This document shows, piece after piece, positions 34,271-42,619 of a stretch of DNA of 64,000 bases; position 1 is the first letter of the stretch; every line of letters starts with the position of its first letter. The stretch is taken from assembly GCA_958296285.1 (NCBI GenBank), contig OY282459.1, positions 1,128,367-1,192,366 on the forward strand, in the 5' to 3' direction. Position numbers and translations under genes: made by a program. Source of the DNA: an uncultured Alphaproteobacteria bacterium. Its GTDB lineage: Bacteria; Pseudomonadota; Alphaproteobacteria; JAPOUT01; G958296285. The notes beneath the pieces are model-generated. The model was not told the DNA's origin. It made no database searches and was given only the letters and a program-made list of their open reading frames with translations.

Positions 34271-34900
34271 TTACGCTTTCGCCGAAGGTCTCGCCGACAG
34301 ACGCTCATGCCACCTCTTCAAATGCGGCGGATTTTCGGGCAGAGGCACGCGCGCCGCGTGAATCGCGAAATCCATCGCGACAAGCCCGGTAATGTCGGCG
34401 ATGGAAAAGCCCGATGAAGCGATAAAATCGCGCCCTTCCATCTGCTGATTGAGCCAGCCGATCATTTTTCCCGTTCTGTCTTTGCTGAGTTCGCCCCACT
34501 CTTTGATCTGACTCTCCAGCCCCGCCATAGCGGGGTGCATATGTCTGAAGGAGAACGCCGCAGGCATGAAAAGCAGCAGTTCCAAACGCCGCCGCCACAT
34601 CTCAATCTCGGCGATGCTCTTGGCGTCTGTGCCGAAGAGAGGGGGATCAGGCTGCAGAGTCTCGAAATAGCGGCAGATGGCGACCGATTCCGTCATGCAG
34701 GTTCCGTCCTCCATTTCTAGGACAGGCACTTGGGCGAGCGGACTTTTCTTTCGGTATTCGGAGGTCTTATGCTCGCCCTTCATAATGGAGACCTCCTCCT
34801 TCGGGACGCTGATTCCCTTCTCGGCGAGGTAGATATTGACGAGGCGCGGATTCGGCGCGCCTTGTGTCGTATAGAGTTTCATCGCGCTATAGTCGCCCAT
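34271..34900 (-). CDS. Glutathione S-transferase
   Basis: The 209-residue protein has normal GST length. The N-terminal domain begins MKLYTTQGAPNPRLVNIYLAE, with the glutathione-binding QVPVLEMEDGTCMTESVAIC segment near residue 58, and the C-terminal helical domain includes FSIADITGLVAMDFA near 163. Start ATG 34900 follows AAGGAGGCGAAGAA. It is distinct from the two long paralogues at 10.6 and 12.1 kb. Confidence 0.88.
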   Translation of the reverse strand: MGDYSAMKLYTTQGAPNPRLVNIYLAEKGISVPKEEVSIMKGEHKTSEYRKKSPLAQVPVLEMEDGTCMTESVAICRYFETLQPDPPLFGTDAKSIAEIEMWRRRLELLLFMPAAFSFRHMHPAMAGLESQIKEWGELSKDRTGKMIGWLNQQMEGRDFIASSGFSIADITGLVAMDFAIHAARVPLPENPPHLKRWHERLSARPSAKA

Positions 34901-35012
34901 TTCTTCGCCTCCTTGTTGAATGCCCGCGCCTAGTATATAATGCCCGCCGAGCGAAGGCAAAGAGTCTCGCGGAGACAAAGTCTCGCGGAGGCAAAAGGAA
35001 GGGGAGGGGATC

Positions 35013-35924
35013 ATGGCGATAGATTTTTCGGGCAAAGCGGCGATAGTCACGGGCGCGGGCGGCGGATTGGGTCGGGCGCATGCGTTGGAGTTGGCGCGGC
35101 GCGGCGCGAAGCTTGTCGTCAATGATCTTGGCGGATCGGTGGATGGCGCGGGAGGCTCTTCGGCGGCGGCGGAGAAGGTTGTCGCCGAGATCAAAGAGAT
35201 GGGCGGCGAAGCGATCGCCAATGGCTCAAGCGTGACTGACGACAAGGGCGTATCCAAGATGGTCAAGGACGCGATGGACGCTTTTGGTCGCGTGGATATT
35301 CTTATTAACAATGCGGGGGTTTTGCGGGACAAGAGTTTCGCGAAGATAGAGATGTCGGACTTTTCTTTTGTCGTGGATGTTCATTTGATGGGGACGGTGA
35401 AGCCGACCAAGGCGGTCTGGCCGATTATGAAAGAGAGCGGCTATGGTCGGATTTTGGTGACGACTTCATCTACGGGGCTGTATGGGAATTTTGGTCAGAC
35501 GAATTATGGCGCGGCGAAGTTGGGTGTTGTGGGCTTGATGCACACGCTTCGTTTGGAGGGGGCGAAGGACGATATTCGGGTGAATGCGCTCGCGCCTGTC
35601 GCCTATACGCGGATGACGTCTGGTTTGATGCCTGCGGAGGCGGAGGGTTTTTTACAGCCTGAGAAGATTTCGCCGGGGGTGATGCATTTGGTAAGCGAAG
35701 ATGCTCCGTCGGGGGTGATTTTGTCTGCGGGGGCGGGGGTATTCGCGGTGGCGCGGTTGTTGGAGAGCGAGGGGGTTTATTTGGGAGAGGAGCCGAGCGC
35801 GGAGTCGGTTGCCGAGCATTGGGGCAAGATTTCGGACATGTCGGGCGCGAAACCTTATGAGATGGGCGGCGCGCAATCGCAGAAGGTTATTGGGATGGCG
35901 ATGGAGGGTCGCAAGAAGTCGTAA
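35013..35924 (+). CDS. Short-chain dehydrogenase of the (3R)-hydroxyacyl-CoA dehydrogenase (MFE-2) type
   Basis: The 303-residue protein has the SDR cofactor motif VTGAGGGLGRAHALELA near residue 13, NNAG near 97, and the catalytic SSTGLYGNFGQTNYGAAK (Ser, Tyr, Lys) near 147. VVNDLGGSVDG after the second strand, and the long C-terminal tail, are typical of the dehydrogenase unit of peroxisomal multifunctional enzyme 2 and its bacterial relatives in beta-oxidation. The 3' half is strongly G+T-rich; the restriction-modification pair follows. Confidence 0.85.
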   Translation: MAIDFSGKAAIVTGAGGGLGRAHALELARRGAKLVVNDLGGSVDGAGGSSAAAEKVVAEIKEMGGEAIANGSSVTDDKGVSKMVKDAMDAFGRVDILINNAGVLRDKSFAKIEMSDFSFVVDVHLMGTVKPTKAVWPIMKESGYGRILVTTSSTGLYGNFGQTNYGAAKLGVVGLMHTLRLEGAKDDIRVNALAPVAYTRMTSGLMPAEAEGFLQPEKISPGVMHLVSEDAPSGVILSAGAGVFAVARLLESEGVYLGEEPSAESVAEHWGKISDMSGAKPYEMGGAQSQKVIGMAMEGRKKS

Positions 35925-35993
35925 GTTCGCGCCTTCGGACTTATCCCCGCTTGCCCCTATCTGCTAGAATCTTCGCTCACAGGAAGCGGGGAT

Positions 35994-37262
35994 ATGATTC
36001 GCAGCGACTTCCAAAATATTCCTATTGACAACTCCTGGGCGTTTCACGGCGCGGGCAGGAAGGACACGAATTACGCGACTCATGGCTATCATTCTTATCC
36101 CGCGAAATTTATCCCGCATATCGCGCGTAGGTTGATTCTTGATCACACAGAGGAAGGGGAGACAGTCCTAGACCCTTTCGCGGGCTGCGGGACGACTCTC
36201 GTAGAAGCCAAGATTAATGGGAGAGCGTCTATTGGGATTGATGTCAATCCTGTCGCGGCGCTCATCACGAAGGCGAAATGCGCGCCTCTTTCTGTTTCGG
36301 CGCTTCGGCAAACATACGCCGATCTCGCCGAATCTTGCGAGAATTATAGCGAGAATGGGCATGTGGAGACGCCCGACCATGACCGCATTGATTATTGGTT
36401 TCGTGAAGAGGAAAAGCGAAAACTCGCCTTTCTGTTGGATAAGATTCGGGCGCTGTCTCGGAAGGATAAGCGTCTGTTTTTCCTCTGCGCCTTTTCCAAC
36501 ATTCTTAAAAGCTGCTCCATATGGGCGCAGAGAAGCAACAAGCCCATTAGGGATTTTGACAAAATCCCCGCCGATCCTTTCCGAGCTTTTCATAAGCAGG
36601 TGAAAAAAATGCTTCGCGGCGTGGAAGAGTTTCGCGGGGTTCTTCCGCGACAGGGGGACGAGAATATTCCGTCTAAAATAATTTGCGGAGACGCTCGCTC
36701 CTGCGAGAAGGTCGCCGATGAATCCGCGCATCTTGTCGTGACGTCTCCGCCTTATGTGACGTCTTACGAATATGCCGATCTTCATCAGCTTTCTTCGCTG
36801 TGGCTTGGATATTCGGAAGATCTGCGAGAGTTCAGGAGAGATTTTGTCGGCACAGCGAGCGCGTCCACAACTCTCAACCTTGCCGAAGACGACCCCGCGA
36901 GCGCCATCGCGCGGGCGCTTTACGAGAAAGATAAGAAAATGGCGAGGAGCGTGGCGGCGTATTTTTCGGACATGAAATGCATTTTTATGCAGATGCGGCG
37001 GGCGCTCAAGCGCGGCGGAAAATTATGCGTTGTCATTGGCAACACGAAACTTAAAGGCGTTGAGATTCGGAACGCCGAGATTTTTTGCTCTTATTTGGAG
37101 ACGATAGGAATGCCGATTGTGCATGTCATCAAGCGTGAGATTCCGTCCAAGAATCTCCCATCGGTGCGCGATCCAAAGACGGGGCGTTTCACGAGCGCCA
37201 AAGCGCAGGGCAAGGTGATGGCGTATCCCTTTGAGTATATTCTGATAGCAGAGAAGGTCTAA
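35994..37262 (+). CDS. Type II DNA methyltransferase, likely N4-cytosine
   Basis: The 422-residue protein has the AdoMet-binding motif DPFAGCGTT at residues 60-68, preceded by the YHSYPAKFIPHI segment common in this group, and the catalytic motif TSPPY at 250-254. TSPPY favours N4-cytosine over N6-adenine methylation. Motif I precedes motif IV. A long insert (residues 110-230) separates them and may hold the target-recognition region. ATG follows AGGAAGCGGGG. Its stop overlaps the start of the next gene (TAATG), so the two are co-translated. Base usage is less G+C-rich than neighbours, consistent with transfer. Confidence 0.85.
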   Translation: MIRSDFQNIPIDNSWAFHGAGRKDTNYATHGYHSYPAKFIPHIARRLILDHTEEGETVLDPFAGCGTTLVEAKINGRASIGIDVNPVAALITKAKCAPLSVSALRQTYADLAESCENYSENGHVETPDHDRIDYWFREEEKRKLAFLLDKIRALSRKDKRLFFLCAFSNILKSCSIWAQRSNKPIRDFDKIPADPFRAFHKQVKKMLRGVEEFRGVLPRQGDENIPSKIICGDARSCEKVADESAHLVVTSPPYVTSYEYADLHQLSSLWLGYSEDLREFRRDFVGTASASTTLNLAEDDPASAIARALYEKDKKMARSVAAYFSDMKCIFMQMRRALKRGGKLCVVIGNTKLKGVEIRNAEIFCSYLETIGMPIVHVIKREIPSKNLPSVRDPKTGRFTSAKAQGKVMAYPFEYILIAEKV

Positions 37263-37891
37263 TGCAAACGCGTCTTCCTTCATGCATGCTGAAGAGCAAG
37301 TCGGCGGATCTGTATCAGGAATGTCTGCGGACAGTTCCTGATGACGCGAATTCCATGGTTTTAGCGAAAATAATTTTGCCTTTTGTGGAGGGGGTAAAAA
37401 AAATAGGCGTCCAAAAGAGCAATCCTGTAAAAGGTCATATGTTTGAGATGTTGGTGGCGGAAATGCTTATAATACATGAAATCTTGCCTTTCTACACTCA
37501 GGCAGCCATGCTGAATATTCCGATGTCCAAATTTGACATTCTTTGCTATCACCCGAAAGCGCCTGTTGTTTTCTCGGTGAAATTCTCTCTCGCGGAAAGA
37601 TGGCGGGAAACCGCGTTTGAAGGCGACTCTCTGAAGAGCGTTTATCGCAATGCTAGATGCTATCTCGTCACCGCTATAGAGGGTGAGAGGAAAAACGATG
37701 ATGGAGTGAGGTCGGGCGAAGTCCGAAAAAGGCAGAAAGATATAGCGGAGGAAAAAATCTTGGGAATAGACGCAATTCTCGTGGCAGGCTCGCAAGAGAT
37801 GTATGACTGCCTCAACTCTCTTGCCAAAGAGACGTTTTGCGAGGCAGAGCCAGTTGATCCGATTGAAAAATATCGCAGGCTCGTCAAATGA
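37262..37891 (+). CDS. Probable type II restriction endonuclease
   Basis: The 209-residue protein fits a PD-(D/E)xK nuclease: a glutamate helix in GHMFEMLVAEML (residues 58-69), aspartate 92 in FDILCY, and SVK at 105-107. The following SLAERWRE (109-116) matches the (S/T)LxERW pattern seen after the catalytic lysine in many type II enzymes such as EcoRII relatives. Its start overlaps the methyltransferase stop. Specificity cannot be told. Homology is motif-based, so other nuclease roles remain possible. Confidence 0.72.
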   Translation: MQTRLPSCMLKSKSADLYQECLRTVPDDANSMVLAKIILPFVEGVKKIGVQKSNPVKGHMFEMLVAEMLIIHEILPFYTQAAMLNIPMSKFDILCYHPKAPVVFSVKFSLAERWRETAFEGDSLKSVYRNARCYLVTAIEGERKNDDGVRSGEVRKRQKDIAEEKILGIDAILVAGSQEMYDCLNSLAKETFCEAEPVDPIEKYRRLVK

Positions 37892-37925
37892 ATCTCATAA
37901 GCGCTCCACTTTCTAGGCGTGGCGC

Positions 37926-38147
37926 TTATTTGTTTAACGGGAACTTTCCGTTGTAAGGAGACTCGCCTCGCATGCGGCGAGCGTGCCTCTCGGCGGAAGC
38001 GGCAAAATAGATCGCGGCAAGCATTAAATCATGCCAGTCCTTTTCACTGAAAGACTTCTCATAAGCCTTTTTCGCCGCAAGCACCCACTCCCAATGCGAT
38101 TGGTAGTTTAGCCGCGTGACCTTTATATCAGGCAGGTCGGAGTCCAT
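37926..38147 (-). CDS. Small hypothetical protein next to the restriction-modification pair
   Basis: The 73-residue, largely helical protein (WEWVLAAKKAYEKSFSEKDW, then AAIYFAASAERHARRMRGE) matches no family I know. It lacks a clear helix-turn-helix, so it is not an obvious controller protein. Its ATG is preceded by GGGGAAAAAC. It is convergent with the nuclease gene, 34 bases away, and may have arrived with it. Confidence 0.55.
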   Translation of the reverse strand: MDSDLPDIKVTRLNYQSHWEWVLAAKKAYEKSFSEKDWHDLMLAAIYFAASAERHARRMRGESPYNGKFPLNK

Positions 38148-38217
38148 GTTTTTCCCCTAGATTGTCGTCGTAGGGAATCTTCCGGACAGGATTCTCTATG
38201 CTCTGTCAAGCAGGTTT

Positions 38218-38517
38218 TTAGCTCACATGGTCGTAATAGGTGATCTCGGGCGGCGAGGACATGTCTAAGACCGATCCCAGCGCAGGCTGCGCCGACCGAA
38301 AATACTCGCTCTTCCCATGCACATCCAACGCTTCCTGATCCGCATAACACTCCATCACAACATAAACATTCGCCGATTCCTTAGACCGATACAAATCATA
38401 ATATAAACACCCATCCTCCTTCTCACGAACCTGCGCCTGCAAATCCGAGAAAATCCGCTCAAACTCCGACTCCTTGCCAGACTGAACCGTCAATCTCGCC
38501 ACAACACCTACGCTCAT
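38218..38517 (-). CDS. Antibiotic biosynthesis monooxygenase (ABM) domain protein
   Basis: The 99-residue protein has the ferredoxin-like ABM fold pattern: VGVVARLTVQSGKESEFERI at the start, EDGCLYYDLYRS near residue 34, and YVVMECYADQEALDVHGKSEYF near 51. Such small dimers are often quinone or heme-related oxygenases or quorum-signal enzymes; the role is not predictable. It lies downstream of two acyl-CoA dehydrogenase genes on the same strand. The coding strand here is G+T-rich. Confidence 0.8.
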   Translation of the reverse strand: MSVGVVARLTVQSGKESEFERIFSDLQAQVREKEDGCLYYDLYRSKESANVYVVMECYADQEALDVHGKSEYFRSAQPALGSVLDMSSPPEITYYDHVS

Positions 38518-38556
38518 ACGCCCCTCCCTCGTGAGAAAAAGTTGAAACCCCGCGAC

Positions 38557-39687
38557 TCACGCCGCATCGGCATAACGCCGAAGATGATAATCCATATTGC
38601 CGAACAGCGCGTCAATCACCGTCAGACGCTTCAAGTAATGCCCGATGCTCAACTCGTCCGAAAGCCCCATCCCGCCGTGAAGCTGAACCGCCTGCTGTCC
38701 GACAAAACGCCCGGACTTCCCAATCTGAGCCTTCGCCGCAGACGCCGCCTTGTCGCGCTCGGCGCGAGGCGCGTTGAGCGTCAGAGTCACCATATAGCTC
38801 ATGGACACCGACTCCTGACAATGAATGAACATATCCACCATCCGATGCTGCAGAACTTGAAACTTCCCAATCGGCTGTCCGAACTGCTTGCGCGTCTTGG
38901 CGAACTCCATTGTCGCGGCATGGAGCGCAAGCATGCAGCCCGCCGCCTCTGAGGAAAGCGCCGCGATCGCCTCGGCGCGCAGCGTCTCTAAAATATCCGC
39001 CGTTTGAGAAGGATCGCCTAACAGAGATTCGGCGGGCAGCGTCAGCGTGTCAAAGACGATCTCAGCGCCGCGCGAGCTGTCCACGGCGGGATAGTCGGCG
39101 ATCTCCAAGCCCTTCGCGCTCTTATCGGCGACAAAAAACGCCAGACCATCGCGCGCGCGGGAGTCTCCTGAAAGCCTCGCCGTGAAGATGATTTTATCAG
39201 CCAAGCCTCCGCCGGGGACAGCCGCCTTATGCCCTTGAATTTTATATTCTTTGCCGTCTTTTTTCGCGGTCGTTTGGACGTCAAAGAGATCAAAACGCGA
39301 CTGTCTTTCTGTCCAAGCGAGGGCATAGCGCTCTTCGCCTCGCGCGAGGGGTGGTATCAGCGCCTCTTTCTGCGCTTCGCTCGCGGCGTGGCGCAGGACG
39401 CTTCCCGCCAAAATCACCGAGGGAACATAAGGCTCGGTCACCAGATGGCGTCCCATTTCTTCCATGACGATCATCGTTTCCACATGGGCGCTGTCCAATC
39501 CCTGATGCTTCTCGCCGAAGGGGAGGGCGAGGATTCCGAGTTCGGCGAATTGCTTCCAGACCTCTTCGCGGAAGCCCTCGCTTGTTTGGACGGCTTTTCG
39601 GCGCGTTTCAAAATCATAAGCATCGCGCAGATAGTTTTGGAGCGCGTTTTTGAGAAGCGTCTGCTCTTCGGAGAAGGAGAAGTCCAT
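38557..39687 (-). CDS. Acyl-CoA dehydrogenase
   Basis: FAD enzyme that introduces a 2,3 double bond into acyl-CoA. The 376-residue protein begins DFSFSEEQTLLKNALQNYL, has an FAD-binding AWTERQSRFD segment near 130, and ends with the QLHGGMGLSDELSIGHYLKR segment typical of the family. Start ATG 39687 gives the normal N-terminus. It follows a second acyl-CoA dehydrogenase by 25 bases; such pairs often form heteromers (FadE28/FadE29-like) in sterol or branched acyl-CoA degradation, which is inference here. Confidence 0.9.
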   Translation of the reverse strand: MDFSFSEEQTLLKNALQNYLRDAYDFETRRKAVQTSEGFREEVWKQFAELGILALPFGEKHQGLDSAHVETMIVMEEMGRHLVTEPYVPSVILAGSVLRHAASEAQKEALIPPLARGEERYALAWTERQSRFDLFDVQTTAKKDGKEYKIQGHKAAVPGGGLADKIIFTARLSGDSRARDGLAFFVADKSAKGLEIADYPAVDSSRGAEIVFDTLTLPAESLLGDPSQTADILETLRAEAIAALSSEAAGCMLALHAATMEFAKTRKQFGQPIGKFQVLQHRMVDMFIHCQESVSMSYMVTLTLNAPRAERDKAASAAKAQIGKSGRFVGQQAVQLHGGMGLSDELSIGHYLKRLTVIDALFGNMDYHLRRYADAA

Positions 39688-39712
39688 GATCCGCTTGTCT
39701 CGCTTGGCGCGG

Positions 39713-40894
39713 TTAGAGTCCGAGCACCATCTTGGCGATGATGTTGCGCTGGATTTCGTTCGTTCCGCCATAGATGGAGGTTTTGCGGACGTTAAAATAG
39801 GTGTCCGCGACTCCGGGGACGTAATCCGGCATATTGGGGACATTCGCGCCTTCGGACATATGCGGCGCGAGGGCGTATTGTCCGATGGCTTCCAGCGTGA
39901 GTTCGGTGATGCGCTGTTGGATTTCCGTGCCTCGTATTTTGAGGATAGAGGATTCCGGTCCTGGTCCCTGTCCGCTGGATTCGGCGGCGAGGGTTCTGAG
40001 TTCGGTATATTCCAGCGCGGTCAGACCGATTTCGGTTTCGGCGATTTTGCGGGAGAAACTTTCGTCTTCCATGAGGGGTTTTCCGTCCGCCGTTTCGGCG
40101 CGGGCGATGTCTTTGAGGCGCGCGATATTTTTCTTGGATCGCGCGACTCCTGCGATGCCTGAACGTTCATGGGCGAGGAGGAATTTGGCGTAAGTCCATC
40201 CCATATTTTCTTCGCCGACTCGGTTTTCCATTGGCACGCGGACATCTTCTAGGAAGACTTCATTGACTTCGTGGGCGCCGTCTATAGTGATGATCGGTCG
40301 GACGGTCACGCCCGGCGCTTTCATATCCATGAGGAGGAAGGAGATTCCTTGCTGAGGTTTTGGGGCGTCGGGATTTGTTCGGACGAGGCAGAAGATCCAA
40401 TCGGCGAATTGGGCGAGGGTTGTCCAGATTTTGTGTCCATTGACGATATAGTGGTCTCCGTCTTGGACGGCTTTGGTTCGGAGCGAGGCGAGGTCGGAGC
40501 CTGATCCCGGTTCGGAGTATCCTTGACACCACCAATGTTCGCCGTTGAGGATTCGTGGCAGGAAGAAGTCTTTTTGTTTATCGGAGCCGAAACTGTAGAT
40601 GACTGGCCCGACCATGCTGACGCCGAAGGGGAGGATAGGGAGGGTTTCGGCTCGGGCGGTTTCTTCGCCCCAGATATATCGTTGGGTGATATTCCAGCCT
40701 GTTCCGCCATATTCTTTGGGCCAGCTTGGGGCAGCCCATCCTTTTTTGTGGAGGATTTTGTGCCATGCGAGATAGTCCTCTTTGGCGAGGGATCGCATAT
40801 CCTTGCCTTTGAGGTTTTGGGGGTATTCGGATTTAATGAAGTTTCGGACTGTGTCGCGGAAGGCGATGTCGTCTTTAGAGAAAGCGAGGTCCAT
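39713..40894 (-). CDS. Acyl-CoA dehydrogenase
   Basis: The 393-residue protein begins MDLAFSKDDIAFRDTVRNF, has GYSEPGSGSDLASLRTKA near residue 122 (the FAD/substrate signature) and the C-terminal SIYGGTNEIQRNIIAKMVLGL. ATG 40894 follows GGGAG on the minus strand. It is the first gene of a pair with the one at 38557-39687. The 5' end on the + strand is G+T-rich, continuing the drift toward island I7. Confidence 0.92.
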   Translation of the reverse strand: MDLAFSKDDIAFRDTVRNFIKSEYPQNLKGKDMRSLAKEDYLAWHKILHKKGWAAPSWPKEYGGTGWNITQRYIWGEETARAETLPILPFGVSMVGPVIYSFGSDKQKDFFLPRILNGEHWWCQGYSEPGSGSDLASLRTKAVQDGDHYIVNGHKIWTTLAQFADWIFCLVRTNPDAPKPQQGISFLLMDMKAPGVTVRPIITIDGAHEVNEVFLEDVRVPMENRVGEENMGWTYAKFLLAHERSGIAGVARSKKNIARLKDIARAETADGKPLMEDESFSRKIAETEIGLTALEYTELRTLAAESSGQGPGPESSILKIRGTEIQQRITELTLEAIGQYALAPHMSEGANVPNMPDYVPGVADTYFNVRKTSIYGGTNEIQRNIIAKMVLGL

Positions 40895-41061
40895 GGTGGG
40901 TCTCCCTGTGGCGTGTGGGGGGATAGTAGGATTAATTGGATGGTTTCGCAAATAGGAGTTTCCCAAAAAGGGGGTTGGAGAGACGATGTTGGCGTATTGA
41001 CTGCAGAAAAATCCGCTGTCATTATCACGCGCTATCATTGTCAAATGAAAGGAGAGCGATC

Positions 41062-41553
41062 ATGTCCGAATTGGTCTATCCGAATTGCTACAGAAGGCTT
41101 TTTGAGGGAGAGGTTTTTGGAGAAGCGATCATGCTCCCATTGGTTCAGGCGGCGAAAACAGATCATCATAGATATTGTTTTCTTTCCATATTGCAGCTGG
41201 AAACGGAAACGAAGTCGCGTCTGCGCCCGCTATTGGTGAAGAATAAACTTGATTTGTCGGAAACGGCGGATCTCTCCATGATTCCGGAATATGTGGAGAT
41301 GTATAAATCCATGCCGTGGCCCGAATATGCGAAGATGAGCGCCGCTCTGCTGGAACAGACAGTCTCGGAGTTTAAAGCGATCGCCGAGTCCGGACCAGAC
41401 GAAGATGCGGACATGCTCAATTATATGGTTGAGCATGAAGCCTCCATCTGCAAATTTTTCGCGATGGAGGCGCGGGGCGAGACCGATAGCTCCATAGATG
41501 ATGTCGTCAGCCAGCTCAAATTCCCAATTCCCCTGCCGGCGCAGACATCGTAG
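41062..41553 (+). CDS. Hypothetical, possibly ferritin-like helical protein
   Basis: The 163-residue protein is predicted all-helical. Segments GEVFGEAIMLPLVQAAKTDHH, LQLETETKSRL and MVEHEASICKFFAMEARG place Glu and His residues in a pattern that recalls ferritin-like four-helix carboxylate proteins, but the full metal set is not certain. ATG 41062 follows AAAGGAGAG. It is divergent from the acyl-CoA dehydrogenases and ends just before island I7. Confidence 0.55.
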   Translation: MSELVYPNCYRRLFEGEVFGEAIMLPLVQAAKTDHHRYCFLSILQLETETKSRLRPLLVKNKLDLSETADLSMIPEYVEMYKSMPWPEYAKMSAALLEQTVSEFKAIAESGPDEDADMLNYMVEHEASICKFFAMEARGETDSSIDDVVSQLKFPIPLPAQTS

Positions 41554-41571
41554 CCGCTTCTGTTTATCTCA

Positions 41572-41824
41572 GAGCTCTTCTAGCAGGGGGGTCGGCGGGC
41601 GTGGCGAAACGAAGCCGAGCGTAGCGAGGCGAGAAAGCCCGCCGACCCCCCTCCAAGAGCTCTTCTAGCAGGGGGCGCGTGGGTGGCGGTCGCTTTTGCT
41701 CGCTGCGCTTGCGCTTGCTCGCAAAAGCTTTCTTCGCCGCCACCACCCACGCGCATAGGCGGGCTTGCGCCCGCCTTGTTTTTTCAAGGGGGGCAAGCCC
41801 CCCTTGACCCCCCTCAACGGGAGC
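41572..41824. repeat. Palindromic mosaic island I7
   Basis: It begins with GAGCTC and the core stem GGTCGGCGGGC/GCCCGCCGACC, then a second GAGCTC, the GCGCGTGGGTGG/CCACCCACGCGC stem with GCAAAAGC-type arms, AGGCGGGC/GCCCGCCT, and a right terminal arm CCCCCCTTGACCCCCC with AACGGGAGC. A left terminal arm is missing. The cobA stop codon lies at its right edge. Confidence 0.85.
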
Positions 41825-42596
41825 GCCAAAACGCCCCCTGCCCAATCACAAGAACCGCAGGCGGAACAATCCGCTCCCTCTCTACATCATCCGCCAAAGA
41901 ACCCAAAACCGTCCGCAAAACACGCTGATCAGCCAACGTCCCATTCTCAACAACAACCGCAACCTCATCAGACCCCCGACCCTCCGCCAACAGCCTCTCC
42001 TGTATCGCCCGAACCCGACCAACCGCCATGTAAAACACCAAAACAGGAGACCCCCGCGCAATCCCCCCCCAATCCAACTTCGGACAATCCTCATCCGCCA
42101 CATGACCGGTAATGAAACTCACCGCATGATTCACATCCCGATGAGTCGGCGGAACGCCCGCATACTCTAACGCCCCTAACGCCGCCGTCACCCCAGGAAT
42201 CACCCGAAACGATACGCCCGCCTCAGCCAACGCCGCCGCCTCCTCGCCCCCGCGACCAAACATGCACGGATCACCCCCCTTCAACCGAAGAACCCGCCGA
42301 CCCGCGCGCGCATGAGAAATCATCCGCTCCACAATCTCGCTCTGAGAGCAGCCGCCTCTGCCGCCGCGCTTGCCGGTGTGAAGAATCTCGGCGTCCTCGC
42401 GGGCAAGCGCCAAGACGCCCTCGCCAACCAGCGCGTCATGCATCACGACATCCGCCTGCCGAAGCCCCGACAAGGCATGAAGCGTCAGAAGCCCGGGATC
42501 CCCAGGCCCCGCGCCCGCCAGCCAAATCTCTCCGCGCCCCAAAAGGAGTCGCGCATCACGAGGCAGTATCTCTTCTGACGCATTCATGCGCATCAC
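41814..42596 (-). CDS. cobA: Uroporphyrinogen-III C-methyltransferase
   Basis: The AdoMet enzyme makes precorrin-2 for siroheme or cobalamin. The 260-residue protein has IWLAGAGPGDPGLLTLHAL near residue 24, the VVMHDALV segment, the RLKGGDPCMFGRGGEEA signature near 104, and PGVTAALGALEYAGVPPTHR near 136. It lacks the CysG oxidase/ferrochelatase domain. Start may be any of three closely spaced methionines. It is divergent from the phosphohexomutase gene, 23 bases away. Confidence 0.92.
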   Translation of the reverse strand: MMRMNASEEILPRDARLLLGRGEIWLAGAGPGDPGLLTLHALSGLRQADVVMHDALVGEGVLALAREDAEILHTGKRGGRGGCSQSEIVERMISHARAGRRVLRLKGGDPCMFGRGGEEAAALAEAGVSFRVIPGVTAALGALEYAGVPPTHRDVNHAVSFITGHVADEDCPKLDWGGIARGSPVLVFYMAVGRVRAIQERLLAEGRGSDEVAVVVENGTLADQRVLRTVLGSLADDVERERIVPPAVLVIGQGAFWRSR

Positions 42597-42619
42597 TATA
42601 TCATGCTAGACATGCCGCC

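Noticed and set aside
37926..38147. Controller (C) protein of the restriction-modification system
   Set aside because: No helix-turn-helix is apparent and the gene is convergent with, not upstream of, the nuclease.
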